64,000 nt of DNA from Adiantum capillus-veneris (GCA_014529385.2 CM043963.1:93057912-93121911), one strand, 5' to 3'. Numbered from the stretch's first letter, positions 1 to 10,686 are shown. Program-made: numbers and translations. The notes: generated by a model not told the origin, from the sequence alone.

Positions 1-70
1 CAAGAAGAAAGTGACTTAAAGCCATGGGAAAGTGGGCATACTCACTTCTTGTTGGAAAGAATGTTTGCAG

Positions 71-1400
71 GTTAAACCTATTGGGATGCTAGAAGATCTC
101 AAGATCAAGGTCTTTGGACATAAAATAAGAAATACTTTCATTGTTATGGATTTCTCCAAGCACACTATGTCTTCTTTTGGATGACCTTAGGACGTCCTTT
201 CATGAGGGAAGCAAAAATGGTGCATGACTGGTTTAAAAACCATGTCTACTTGTAGTTCCAAGATTCTGTCATTTAAGTGGATCTTGTAATTGGTCAAGTA
301 TATCCTCTAGGAAACAAATTTATAATTGATCACAGATCTGACACCACAGTTCACTTGGCCCCATTGCAGTATTGTTACACATGTAAAATGGACACTGATG
401 TTGGGAAAGATTCTCCTGATATGGATATTCTACCTGGGATGACAAAGTCTAACAATGTGGATTGGGTCCACCTAGCAGCACCCATAGACACTTGGATAAA
501 TAGAGGGACGACGTGGGTGGCACCTGAGGGGGATGAAATGCCACAACTCGTACCCTTAAATATGCTAGAAGCAATGCATATAGCTTCTGGTGACCTACAG
601 GGTGAAGGCTTGACTGACAATGGAACCAGTAACGTCTCACAAGACTATAGCCCACACGATTTGGATTTAGAATCATCAATTGAAATTGAACGAAGAATCT
701 GAGTTAAATCTTAATGCAAACGTGGGGACAAACCATTCAGGGCCCAGTGGTACCCTAGATGACAATCTATCCAGGAGAGCAAAAGACACAAGTAGCAATT
801 CATCTAGTGACTCTTTACTAGAGATCATCCGTAATAAGAAATTAGACAAGAAGATTAAGAGATATAAGAGGCGACGATATCGAGAAAATGTGCATGCTAG
901 AATAAATGAAAAGAAATCTACCGTGGAATGCCTTAATTATATAGAGGTATGTGATGCTCAACGGAACCTGGTAAATAAATGGGGTGAATACCTTCAAAGC
1001 GTTATGTGATGTAGTCCACAACCCATTGACATCGAACAGCTAGAGGCTACAAAGAAGCCAAAGTTGAGTTGTACCATAAGGAGATGACAAAATCGAGATT
1101 TAGCTCAACGACAAAAGGAAGTGGAAGTGAAATCATAGTCCACAGAATAATAAGACCCCATAGACTTACAACCGACACTTGATCATTTGAAATCCTACAC
1201 CATGGAGGAGCGTAAGGTTGTGTATACAAAGGCTCAAAGAAAACCTATCGATGGAAGCAATGGAGTCTATGACGGTCCAACGATAGTTAAGGAAACAGAG
1301 TTAGTAGACCCAGGAGAAGAGTCCAAACCTGTTTTGATTGCCCATTATCTGACAGAGACTGAGGAGTACTCAATGAACTCAAGGATATATTTTCCTGGAT
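71..1400 (+). pseudogene. Gypsy protease tail and protease-RT spacer, broken
   Basis: Homologous to E2 42041-43478. The first 200 bases carry the tail of the aspartic-protease region (a conserved FMREAKMVHDW-type stretch near 200-235 after an in-frame stop). Two open stretches follow (277-702 and 680-1009, in different frames), then 1187-1414. They encode a hydrophilic, acidic-then-basic spacer with no catalytic motif that I recognise; a basic KRYKRRRYRENVHARIN stretch lies near 860-905. In this family the spacer lies between protease and RT and is presumably part of the Gag-Pol polyprotein. No function is claimed for it. At least three stops or frameshifts show that it is dead. Confidence 0.7.
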
Positions 1401-1410
1401 ATATCATGAT

Positions 1411-2242
1411 ATGAAAGGTGTTTCACCTTCCGTGGTGCAACACACGATTCCCATGAATAGCATGGCAAAACCAGTCCAGCAACGACCCTACCCAATGAAT
1501 CCTAAGTATGCAAAGATTGTTCAAGAAGAGATTGAAAAGCTTGTCAAATGCGGATTCGTATACCTTATTGAGCACTCAGAATGGGTGTCTCCAATAGTGA
1601 TTGGGCCGAAAAAGAATGGGAAACTCAAAGTGTGTGTGGATCTCAAGAAGGTCAATGCCGCCACTAGGAGGGACCATTATCCCTTGCCATATTCAGAACA
1701 TGTGCTTGAAAGAGTTGCAGGAAAGGAAGCTTATAGCTTTTTAGATGGGTACTCTGGATACAATCAAATCACAATTGCACTAGAGAACCAAACTAAGGCT
1801 TTTATAACCAAATTCAGAGTGTTTGCATTTTGTGTTATGGCTTTTGGGTTAACCAATGCTCCTGCTACCTTCCAAAGATTAATAAACACCGCTGTTAGAG
1901 AATATTTGAGGGAGTTTTGCGAAGCTTTCTTAGATGACCTTTGTGTTTGTTCTTCTTGGAAAGAACATCTATCATGCTTATGAAAAGTGCTTGAGAAGTG
2001 CAGATTGTATCGCATCTCCTTAAACCCTTTCAAAAATGCGATACAATATAGTGCATATAGTGTCCAAATATGGGATTTCCACAGATGAGGAAAAAATTAT
2101 AGCCATTGCTGAATTGCCACCACCTACAAACTATAAAGGAGTTCAAAGGTTCATGGGCCTTGTTGGTTATTTCCGACGGTTTATTTTAAACTTTGCCAAG
2201 ATAGCTCGTCCTTTGTACAAGCTTCTTATTGAGTTCCACTAG
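1411..2242 (+). pseudogene. Gypsy reverse transcriptase, broken
   Basis: Reverse transcriptase of element E1; in a live element it copies the RNA into cDNA in the cytoplasmic particle. The order of motifs is normal: a YPMNPKYAKIVQEEIEKL entry, VCVDLKKVNAATRRDHYPLP, FLDGYSGYNQITIA, MAFGLTNAPATFQRLI, then the catalytic FLDD box near 1926-1940, followed by a thumb with LPPPTNYKGVQRFMG at about 2115-2155. The two catalytic aspartates are intact here, unlike in E2. A stop at about 1981 and a scrambled patch near 2030-2050, where about 35 bases of the family sequence are replaced or lost, break the frame. Confidence 0.88.
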
Positions 2243-2774
2243 ACCGTGGAGTGTGACCATGCTTATGAGTCATTAAAAAAGATCTTGACAAGCGCTCCCA
2301 TTCTACGAGTGCCCGATTGGAATGTAATTTTCCATGTGCAATATTGATGCATCGAACTTTGCTATTGGGTATGTTCTAGGTCAACCAAGAGAACATAAAT
2401 TGGACTTCCCCATTAGCTTTGCAAGTCGTCAATTGAATGATGATGAGAGAAACTACACCACTACAGAGTGCAAAGGTTTAGCTATGATTTATGCAGTGAA
2501 GAAATTTTGCTACTACCCTCTTGCCAACAAGTTTGTTTTCTATGTGGATCATCAAGCCTTGTTGTATCTAGTAAATAAACTTTGTTCCACGGGAAGAATT
2601 ACACGATGGTTGTTAATTCTCCTTGAGTTTGATTTTACTGTTGTGGTGAGACCTGGTAAAAGACATGTCATGGTGGATCATTTGTCTCGTATACCCAATG
2701 CTGAAGCCCCTACTGGAGTCGATGATGAATTGCCCGATACTTCCTTATTTCTAGTCAAGACCATGCCTGAATAG
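2243..2774 (+). pseudogene. Gypsy RNase H, nearly intact frame
   Basis: Directly follows the RT. From 2334 the frame is open for 146 residues. The four metal-binding acidic positions of an RNase H can be matched: IDASNFAIG, TTTECKGLAM, VDHQALLYL and MVDHLSR. A connecting stretch (APILRVPDW near 2295-2320) precedes it in another frame, so there is one frameshift near 2335. After the domain comes an acidic PTGVDDELPD linker typical of gypsy elements. The corresponding block is deleted from E2 (about 497 bases), so this is the only RNase H of this family in the window. Confidence 0.85.
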
Positions 2775-2937
2775 AGTGAGAAGATTGTGAACTTTCTAGT
2801 TAATGGTTTTCCACCCAAGGAGCTTCATAAGGATATAGCTTGAAAACTGTTAAAAGAATGTGAACCTTATTCTCCCATTCCAGGAACTCTCTACAAGCTA
2901 GGGAAGGACGATATTCTTTGACGTTGTGCCTGTGAGG
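2775..2937 (+). pseudogene. Start of gypsy integrase region, truncated
   Basis: Short stretch matching E2 44360-44540: RNase H to integrase linker ending in a LYKLGKDDIL-type strand that normally precedes the HHCC zinc finger. Two stops are present. Homology to the family ends at about 2937, which marks a deletion or insertion boundary; no integrase follows. Confidence 0.7.
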
Positions 2938-3837
2938 TGCCTTGAGCTTCTCCAAGCTATGTTTGCATTCCTGCAACCCTAGCTCTAATATTTCTTTAGC
3001 ACTTACTATTCTTAACCATACACATCTGTATCTTTGTGAATACCATTAATTTAATATGCATGGGCTATGAGAAAAGAGGAGACAAATGGAGAAAAAAAGC
3101 AGGAACTCAATGTAAGTATGATATGTTTGTGTAAATTATGTCCTTGACTATGCTGTAAATTTATCATTTTGATTTTGGTGCTCTATTTTATACAAATATG
3201 CCTCACAATTCCTTGAAGGATTTGAAGGAAGAAAGTTGCAAGCATTGCAAGGCAAGGGAGCTTAGTTCTTGTTATTTGAATAGATGGGTAGTTTCTTGTA
3301 AATAAAAAAAGTTCTTTGTGGTGATAGAATTACCTGAATAGATGGTGTTTAAAGCTTAAATTCAAGGAAGATGTAAAATTTGGATATAGTTCTTGTCACG
3401 TAGCCTGTAATGGTTGTCATGAGGTCGATCGTCCTTTGGTTGTAGAGTCGTGAGGATGGAGTTCATGGGGAGACCACTCAGTCGTAGTGCTTGGGCGATT
3501 GGACCAATGTGGATGCCAAGCCACTGGGAATGAGGGGCACTCCTCATTCTCTCAATGGCTAAGTGGAGAGTTGGCAACCATCCCCTCCTCAACATTAGGT
3601 ATGCTTGTAGTGGCAATATGGTTATCTAACATAAGTATCAAAGCAATATGGTTATCTAACATAAGTATCAAAGCAAGTTGGTAAATCTTAATGAAAGCCA
3701 TGTGAAGCATATTCGGCCACCTTCACTTATCATTAAGCTTTAATGAGTGGTAAAAGAGAGGATAAGGTTGTCTACAATACATGGGTAGAAACATAGAAGG
3801 TTTGCCATAGTTGGGAGAAGCAAGCTCTCACTCTCTG

Positions 3838-3841
<4 letters not shown>
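2938..3841. other. Non-coding stretch, no gene recognised
   Basis: AT-rich sequence downstream of E1. Short open frames (3362-3616 minus, 3487-3684 plus) show no family signature and look like chance. It contains one perfect 30-base tandem duplication (separate entry). Confidence 0.5.
3613..3672. repeat. Perfect 30-bp tandem duplication
   Basis: The unit starting gcaatatggttatctaac occurs twice back to back (3613-3642 and 3643-3672) without a difference, so the duplication is recent. Confidence 0.9.

Positions 3842-3900
<59 letters not shown>
3842..3900. repeat. (AC)n microsatellite
   Basis: About 29 uninterrupted AC units. The open frames across it encode only Thr-His or Val-Cys repeats and are not genes. 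From 3901 to 4200 nothing else is recognisable. Confidence 0.97.
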
Positions 3901-3903
<3 letters not shown>

Positions 3904-4329
3904 CCTCTCTCTATCCTCACTTGTCCTTGCTCTCCTTTCTCTTTCAATCAGTGCCATCGCTTCCAATGCTCTTCATCATCGGTTGGAGCTGTTCCTTCCT
4001 ACATACGGTCTAACGAGCGAGCATAAGCATTTTCCACCACCACTAGTTGTAGCCAATTACCATTGATAGTAGCCAATGATGCCACCAACCATATCCAATG
4101 ATAGCCATCGACATGTCATATAGCTTGCCTTCACCAGTTGTGATGTCTACCTCGTATGCTAATAAAGGGTAGCCACCAGCTTGTTAACTTCTAGTTCAAA
4201 TGAGGCAAATATTTAGCCTACATAAATTTCAAGTGATGGCATAAATCAACCTATTCTCATGCAGATGTAAATAATGCACTTGATGAGGATAGTGCTAAAA
4301 ATGAGGAGAGTAGAGGAGTTAATGCCAAA

Positions 4330-4830
4330 ATGGTTGTGCTTACCTTGTCTGACAGTAAATTGCATGCACCTTCATCTAGTCATACTCATTTGGGTTCTCA
4401 TCATGCTTCTTTTGCATCAGGTTGTTATGCTTTGACTATGTCAAGTATGTGTAATGAGGTTGAACCTCTTACGTCTGATGAAGCACAAACTTTAAAAAAT
4501 TGGATGCCTTCTATGTGCCAAGATGAATATGATGCACTTGTGAAGAACAATACTTGGTCTTTATATGATGCAAGAAGACCTTAGTGGGTTTACAAGTTGA
4601 AATGTAAGCTAGATGGTAGTGTTGATCGTTACAAGGCAAGGCTTGTTGCAAAAGGTTATACTCAACAAAAGGGCATTGATCATGAAAAAACTTTTGGTCC
4701 CACTTACTTTATTACTATTGCTTGTTTCATTTGTGCATTAGCAACTTATTTTGGATGGGATATACATCTATCGAACATTGAAATTGATTTCTTAAATGGT
4801 GACTTGTATGAGGAAGTATTTGTAAAGTAG
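4330..4830 (+). pseudogene. Copia RT N-terminal part (first block), broken
   Basis: Two open frames, 4330-4584 and 4597-4830, split by a TAG. The first ends in EYDALVKNNTWSLYDA, the usual lead-in to copia RT. The second has VDRYKARLVAKGYTQQKGID, a GWDIHLSNIEIDFLNGDL stretch and ends at a TAG where this family normally has glutamine (VKQP). A short piece of the conserved tryptophan-valine-tyrosine lead is missing at the join. It is a reverse transcriptase remnant without its catalytic palm. Confidence 0.85.
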
Positions 4831-4849
4831 CCTCAATTTCATTTGTGTG

Positions 4850-5990
4850 GAATGTAAGCTGGAGGTAGTACTGATTGCTACAAGACAAGGCTTGCAAAAG
4901 TTTATACACAACAAAAGGCCATTGACTATAAAGAAACTTTAGCTCCCACTTGTTGTAGTCCAATTGTTTGTTGCATTTGTGCATTGGCAACTTATTTTGG
5001 ATGGGATATACGTCTGTTGAACATTAAAAATTCTTTCTTGAATGGTGACTTGTATGAGGAAGTATACGGTTTTGTCCAAAGCAAGGACAAGAAAAGAAGT
5101 TGTGCAATTGTGATAAAGCATTGGATGGTTTAAAGCAATCTTTTTGTACTTGGTACTAGAAGATGCATAATCATTTGGTTGCTCGTGACTTTAAAATTAG
5201 TTTAAGTGAGAGCACTTTGTTTGGTTGCACGAGGCTTCAAAATAGTCCAAATGAGCACACTTTGCAGGTGACGAATGTTGTGTAGTGAATGATTTACTAA
5301 TCATTGCTCCAAATGAGACACATATTGTTGAATTTAAGGTTGATTTGAATGCCACGTTTGGTACATTAGATTTGGGGATTTTGCATCATTATTTGGGTAT
5401 TCAATTTAAGCAGTGTGATGAGGGTATTGCCTTATGTCAAACAAAGTATGTGCAAATTTTGCTAAGTAGATTTGGACTTGACGATTGAGAACCATTTGTG
5501 GAATTCTATGAAAACATGTTTGAAGGTAAGTCTACATGATGTTGGAGATCCAAACAAAGTATGTGCAAATTTTGCTAAGTAGATTTGGACTTAATGATTG
5601 AAAACCAATTCTGGAATTCTATGAAAACATGTTTGAAGGTAAGTCTACATGATGTTGGAGATCCTATAGATGTTGGTTGCCTCATTTATGTATGCATTAC
5701 AAGGCTAGATATTCTTTTTGTAGTCTCACAAGGGAGCATATTTATGCATATCCTGGGCTCTAAGCATTGGAGGTCAATAAGAGGATCTTTTGCTACTTAA
5801 ATGGCACTATACATCTTGAGTTGCTATGACACACGAGTGTCCACGAGTGGTTTTGCTTCATGCTTGGCCAGGTCATGCACAACTTGGTTGAGCAAGAAGC
5901 AACCTATTGTGGACACCTCTAGTGTGAAGCTTAGTATAGCGAGTGTGTACAGCTTATGTTGAGCTGGGAATTGGACAAGAGTCTACACTC
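4850..5990 (+). pseudogene. Copia RT-RNase H, second block
   Basis: Repeats the YTQQK...ATYFGWDI...FLNGDLYEEV segment already present at 4640-4815 and continues through the palm to the RNase H start (a TTWLSKKQPIVDTSS-type stretch near 5880-5930). The catalytic box reads VNDLLII near 5283-5303: the first aspartate of the copia VDD signature is asparagine. The reading frame changes several times, and a 113-base tandem duplication lies inside. Confidence 0.85.
5439..5664 (+). repeat. 113-bp tandem duplication inside copia RT
   Basis: The segment beginning aaacaaagtatgtgcaaatt at 5439 recurs at 5552 with a handful of substitutions. The third pol block has this segment once only, so the duplication arose after the large one or was lost from one copy. 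Confidence 0.9.
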
Positions 5991-6044
5991 TCATCTACAC
6001 TTATAGTCAGAGTGCATTGGTAGTTGAAAGGAACCTAGTCTTTT

Positions 6045-7010
6045 ATGCTCATACCAAGCAAAAGGCTCGCAAAAGGTTATACACAACAAAAGGGCATTGA
6101 CTATAAAGAAACTTTAGCTCCCACTTATTGTAGGTCTATTGTTTGTTGCATTTGTGCATTGGCAACTTATTTTGGATGGGATATACATCTGTCGAACATT
6201 AAAAATTCTTTCTTGAATGGTGACTTGTATGACGAAGTATATGGTTTTGTCAAGCAAGGACAAGAAAGGAAATTGTGCAATTGTGATAAAGCATTGGATG
6301 GTTTAAAGCAATCCGATTTTGTACTTGGTACTAGAAGATGCATAATCAATTGGTTGCGCATGACTTTCAATTTAGTTTAAGTGAGAGCACTTTGTTTGGT
6401 TGCACGTGGCTTTCAAAATAGTCCAACTGAGCACACTTTGTATGTAAAACATGGAAGTGACGAATGTTGTGTAGTGAATGATTTACTGATCATTGTTCCA
6501 AATGAAACATGTATTGTTGAATTTAAGGTTGATTTGAATGCCACGTTCAGGACATTAGATTTGGGTATTTTGCATCATTATTTGAGTATTCAATTTAAGC
6601 AGTGTGATGAGGGAATCGCCTTATGTCAAACAAAGTATGTGCAAATTTTGCTAAGTAGATTTGGACTTGGTGATTGAAAACCAATTGTTGGATACTATGA
6701 AACATGTTTGAAGGTAAGTCTACATGATGTTGGAGATCCTATAGATGTTGGTTGCCTCATTTATGTATGCATTACAAGGCTATATATTCTTTTTGTAGTC
6801 TCACAAGGGATCATATTTATGTATATCCTGGGGTCTAAGCATTGGAAGTCAATAAGAGGATCTTTTGCTACTTAAATGGCACTATACATCTTGAGTTGCT
6901 ATGACACACGAGTGTCCATGAGTGGTTTTTGCTTCATGCTTGGCACGTCATGCACAACTTGGTTGAGCAAGAAGCAACCTATTGTGGACACCTCTAGTGT
7001 GAAGACCATA
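6045..7010 (+). pseudogene. Copia RT-RNase H, third block
   Basis: Direct repeat of the second block. Open frames 6045-6380, 6381-6677 and 6876-7109 carry RT (KGYTQQKGIDYKETLAPTY), the palm with the same VNDLLII defect near 6474-6494, the thumb (LGILHHYLSIQFKQ) and an RNase H start (SGFCFMLGTSCTTWLSKKQP). Homology to copia stops near 7007; the following hundred bases (accgagcaaac...) are unassigned. Confidence 0.85.
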
Positions 7011-7470
7011 CACCGAGCAAACTTTACCGAGCAAAAGGAAAAACCGAGCGAGACCTCAAGTGCCCTTGACAAGCTCTACTCATCCTCTTTATCCACGAAA
7101 GGCTATTAATCAAGCGCTTGAAATGAAGTAGTTACATAGAAGACATATAAGCATGATATCTAAATGTTGCTTTGTTTTGTGTAGATCGGTCAAAAGGGAC
7201 AATAAGGGAAGGTGGAGAAAGAGTGCTTTCATGGTGGACTATGGTCAACCATTGGAACAAAGCAAGAGGGAGAGAGATAAACGTGCATGTCAACAACATT
7301 GCTCCTTCTATTGCCTTCGGCGATAACCCTCCTCTCTCTCTCTCTCTCTCTCTAATGTCAAAATTGAGGAGGGGATTGCTTATCAGAGGATGTTGGGTTG
7401 TTGGTAAAAAGGACCCCAAGTTTAGGTAAATTGTGTACCTCACAAAAGTACATAAATTTATGAAAAAATT
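7011..7470. other. Non-coding stretch with (CT)n
   Basis: No gene recognised. It contains a short (CT)n tract at about 7330-7353; open frames across it on both strands look like chance. Confidence 0.5.
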
Positions 7471-7912
7471 ACCAAAATACCCCTCTGATTTGTGGAAATT
7501 CCCAAAATACCCTTGTATCTATTTTGGTTGGATTATTCAAGATTTTCTAATCTTTATTCCTTTTTGACAATTGAGATCTGTTTTTGAGTTATTAGCATGT
7601 AATTTGTCACAAATTACCTTCCAAAGAAGGCAATTAAGTCTAAAAATAATGAAGCAGTCCAAAGCCTCCATAACCAACTCAAATTGTAGTTTGAGGATCT
7701 TGTATGATAGACAATCTGTCTTCTTATGAAGAGCTACAAAAATCTGGCATCTTGTATGATAGACAATCAGTCTTCGTATGAAGAACTACAAAAAAAATTA
7801 TTTTTGTAGAAACTTACTCTCACAACCAAGGCTATTTTGGGAATATATGACGGAATGTTTGAAATTTGAGGGGTATCTGGGGAATTTCCACAAATTAGAT
7901 GGGTATTTGGGG
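7471..7912. mobile_element. MITE-like element, copy 1 (442 bp)
   Basis: The first 42 bases (accaaaatacccctctgatt...) and the reverse complement of the last 42 match at about 35 positions, giving terminal inverted repeats at 7471-7512 and 7871-7912. The interior is AT-rich and non-coding, with a 52-base internal tandem duplication beginning at 7697 and 7749. The same sequence, inverted, lies at 13884-14269. No clear target-site duplication is visible, so the superfamily cannot be named. A small non-autonomous DNA transposon is the best reading. Confidence 0.75.
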
Positions 7913-8067
7913 AGATGCTGAGAGGAAAGAGGAGATGGAGATTAGCCTATAGAAGAATCTTCAATGCCGTTTCGTGCTCTCCACGCCGGTGCGGCATGCT
8001 TCTGGATAGGCAACCATGGCCGGCACAATTGCCACGCTTAACAAAAATGAATTTTCCTTCCTTACGG

Positions 8068-8165
8068 TCTTCCTTCTCATTCATGCTTGGGATAGTGCTC
8101 GAAAAGGTCCCGCGCCGGCGCGAGACCTTTTAGAGCACTGTCCAGAGCATGAATGAGAAGGAAGG
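8068..8165. repeat. Near-perfect 98-bp palindrome (hairpin)
   Basis: Two 49-base arms pair around the centre cgcgccggcgcg (8111-8122) without any bulge or loop. Only three positions are unpaired (8110/8123, 8101/8132, 8089/8144) and about three are G-T wobbles. An open frame (7915-8133) crosses the left arm but has no recognisable domain. It could be a foldback element, an inverted duplication or, if transcribed, a long small-RNA precursor. Confidence 0.9.
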
Positions 8166-8382
8166 AGAGCGATAGAATTCATCTTCAGCCACGATCAGAG
8201 TGAAGGTGCAGTAGGCAACATGCAGCAAGGAGTGGGCGGGTTGCGATGATGGGAGTCTTACAAGATGGCGAGCGAGTTTTTTCGAGCAACAAAAAAAACG
8301 AGCGAGTCCCTCAATAAAATTACATGTGAATTAGAGAGATATTCAAAAGTGCTAAGGGAAAGGAGACATAATAAGTGTGATA
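8166..8382. other. No gene recognised
   Basis: Unassigned sequence between the palindrome and the minus-strand open frames; it contains a short gagcgag-rich patch near 8262-8310. Confidence 0.4.
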
Positions 8383-9345
8383 TCATTTTGACAAGTGTTC
8401 TATGAATATGTCACCATAGTTTCCATAGGAAGCACATGTGATCTTGTTGGCCTCCAATAAAGGCATCGATAGGATTTGGTTTCCAAGGTAACCATGGCTC
8501 CTCTCCTTTTTTTTTTCCCTTGCAAAGAGCAATGAGATCTTGATACCTCTTTGGCAATGCCCAGAGATAGTCCTCATGATCGGCACCACATACATTTGCA
8601 CAATTCATCAACTCATCCTGAAGATGAGATGATACTAGTCACATGTGTATTCATACTAAACAAAACATAAACAGATTATCAGATGAAACAATATCATTTA
8701 CTACTGCTTGCCATGCCATTGTCCAGTGGTTACCTTCCCACACATAAAACATTTTTCCTAACAATGACTCTAATTGTGGTTGCAAGGCCAACTTATCTTC
8801 GTTTTCTTTGTTGATATCTTTCCACAAGGGATCCCATGTCTCAATAATTTTATCTATGTAAAAAGATGCATAAAAACAAAAAAGGATGTTGACAAGGACA
8901 CTATCTCTTCTATTATCTATTAATGGGGTTTTCTACATGTGTGCATTGAAACTATAAAATCTCCTTTCTCTTTAATTTAACTCTCTCTAGCAAAAGCTAC
9001 CTTCAGACCCAAAGCATCTGATATAAGACCGCAAACACGCGCATATGGACTAAGTCTGCATAAAGGAAGATCCGAACACTCAAATGAGCTGAAGACCCTT
9101 GTGGTCTTTAGGATGTCCTCACCTTTGTCCAGGTGTAGGTGGCTATCATCCCCCTCATCCACACATGAAGTCACTTTGGGCACTATGTGAAAAGGCACAA
9201 GCTCCAAAGTAGCTTCTTGCCCTCTTCTTGCCTAGCTTCTCTGGATCTTCAATCACGCAAACCGACCCAATGTTTGACGTACTCTTACTCTCATCAACAT
9301 GATTATCAGAATCATTAAAATCTTCGATGATGACAGACACTCAAT
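8383..9345 (-). pseudogene. Unrecognised minus-strand reading frames, possible gene remnant
   Basis: Reading right to left, 9340-9155 encodes an acidic segment with IEDPEKLGKKRARS, then in the next frame 9207-8977 encodes ELVPFHIVPKVTSCVDEGDD followed by a Cys- and Leu-containing stretch. Further on, 8611-8411 encodes YLWALPKRYQDLIALCKGKK. Composition is protein-like rather than random, but I do not recognise a family. The frame change near 9200 and the long gap between pieces (8612-8976) mean either introns or a broken gene. It could equally be a captured fragment in a DNA transposon. Confidence 0.3.
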
Positions 9346-10327
9346 TGAGGATCATGACACAAGGAAGCCCTTTCCCATCTTTGACAACCATGACCAGATG
9401 TTGAACTACAAAATTAAATGCCCTCATTGTTTCATTATTTAATTATTATGTGTATGAGACATACACTTTCATCTGCCGAACGAACACACTTATATGAATG
9501 CGTTAACAATTGATGAATGTATTAAAGTAGATCACAATTTTATTTTAAAAAAAATCCCCGAGGCATGTTGGAGAAGCCAGACACCTGTCGAAATGTGTTC
9601 CTAGCAGTTAGAAGTCACATATATCGGAACAGGTCTGCATTGTCGTGAACCTATTTGGCCACCGCCAGCTTCTTCAACATGCTCGTGAGTTTTTTTCCGC
9701 ATACAAACGTGATCTATTTAAACCAAAAAATGATTTTATTATTTAAAAAAATCTACTGCAGCACCGTTCAATCCCGCCACAACATCGCCTTGATATGTCG
9801 TCGTCGGTGGCGGCACTGCCCGGTGCTACAACCGGTCTGCGTCGGTGCGAAATTATTTGGATTAGTTTCACCAAGGCCATACGTGGTTTATCTAGCTAGC
9901 TTCGTATAGCCTACTGGAGTCGATTCCACATACCACATACTGGCTACTTTCAATCTCTTGAGTAGGAATCTCGAGAGATTCCTTCAAGGTTTCTTGGTTT
10001 GTTAAGAAAAGGACCATGCATTATGGAAATTACTTGGGTTATCCCTTGCAATAGCTCCCTTCTGTAGCATCATGATAACAAAAAATAAGACATGCTTCGT
10101 AGCATGGACTTTCTCGATGTCGACCTCCTCCCATCCTTCTCAACTAACTTGCCCTGCCGCCCCTCCTACCACCCATTGTAGACATCGCCAGTAGCTGGAC
10201 TACTTGCCTCCCCTTACACATCCCCTTAATTGTCGAGTGCACTGCTATGAGGTGCCTACGTCTTTTGTTTCCAATGTTGTGGGGGACATACTTCTATTGG
10301 AGGGACCATGTCGGAGACAATTTAATT
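9346..10327. other. Non-coding stretch, nothing recognised
   Basis: Short open frames only (for example 9655-9909), with no domain signature. No repeat of note. Confidence 0.45.
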
Positions 10328-10686
10328 AAAAAAACAAAAGTATATATAGTGTGCTGGTTTTGCTGAACCTATTGACACAAGGTGGAGACAAAGAGAACGG
10401 GAGGAATCATCACTAGCCAATAGATTTTATAAAAAGAACTAAAGTGTACATAGCGTGCTGATTTTGCTGAACCTGTTCGGAAACCAGTCCGTGCCGGCGC
10501 GGACGGGTTTCGATAGGTTTCACAAGGCGGAGACAAAGAGAGCGGGGTATCATTGTTAGCCAACATGGGAGCCGATTTTATTAAAAAAACTAAAGTCTAC
10601 ATAGCGTGCTAGTGAACGGTGAACCTGACTGGTTTCGACACGTTTCACAACGGCAGAGAAAGGGCGGGGGGAATCATCATTAGCCA
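10328..10686. repeat. Three-unit tandem repeat with palindromic insert
   Basis: Units begin near 10328, 10425 and 10566 with an A-run, then aaagt.tacatagcgtgct, gctgaacct, a cacaaggcggagacaaagag block and atcattagcc. Unit 1 is about 97 bases. Unit 2 carries an extra palindrome at 10480-10511, and unit 3 keeps a partial form of it (actggtttcgacacgtttc). Confidence 0.8.
10480..10511. repeat. GC-rich palindrome (16-bp arms)
   Basis: Arms pair around gccggc at 10493-10498 with one mismatch and one wobble. The GC-rich core resembles the core of the longer palindrome at 8068-8165. Confidence 0.8.

Larger units (their letters stand above)
1..2937 (+). mobile_element. Decayed Ty3/gypsy retrotransposon fragment (E1)
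   Basis: This is the pol half of a Ty3/gypsy LTR element of the same family as the element at 36511-48086 (E2). The two align from the first base to about 2937, where homology stops just before the integrase zinc finger. Relative to E2, about 512 bases (E2 41529-42040: end of gag and protease core) are missing at the 70/71 junction, while E1 keeps an RNase H block that E2 lacks. Stops and frameshifts break every reading frame. No LTR is visible: the left side runs off the window, and the right end passes into unrelated sequence. Family is firm; lineage (Athila/Tat-like) is inferred from motif style and from the primer site of E2. Confidence 0.9.
4200..7010 (+). mobile_element. Decayed Ty1/copia retrotransposon with duplicated pol
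   Basis: Only the RT and RNase H part of a copia element is present. An N-terminal RT segment at 4330-4830 is followed by a second partial RT-RNase H block (about 4850-5990) and a third (about 6045-7010). The second and third are direct repeats offset by about 1.18 kb. No LTR, primer site, gag or integrase was found. All blocks carry stops and frameshifts. The element was rearranged after it decayed, since some shared defects predate the duplication. Confidence 0.88.

Noticed and set aside
3842-3900. CRISPR-like or satellite array
   Set aside because: All regular short arrays here are dinucleotide microsatellites without spacers.
8977-9207. Conserved plant protein exon
   Set aside because: Looks protein-like, but I cannot match it to any family, so it is listed only as an unassigned remnant.
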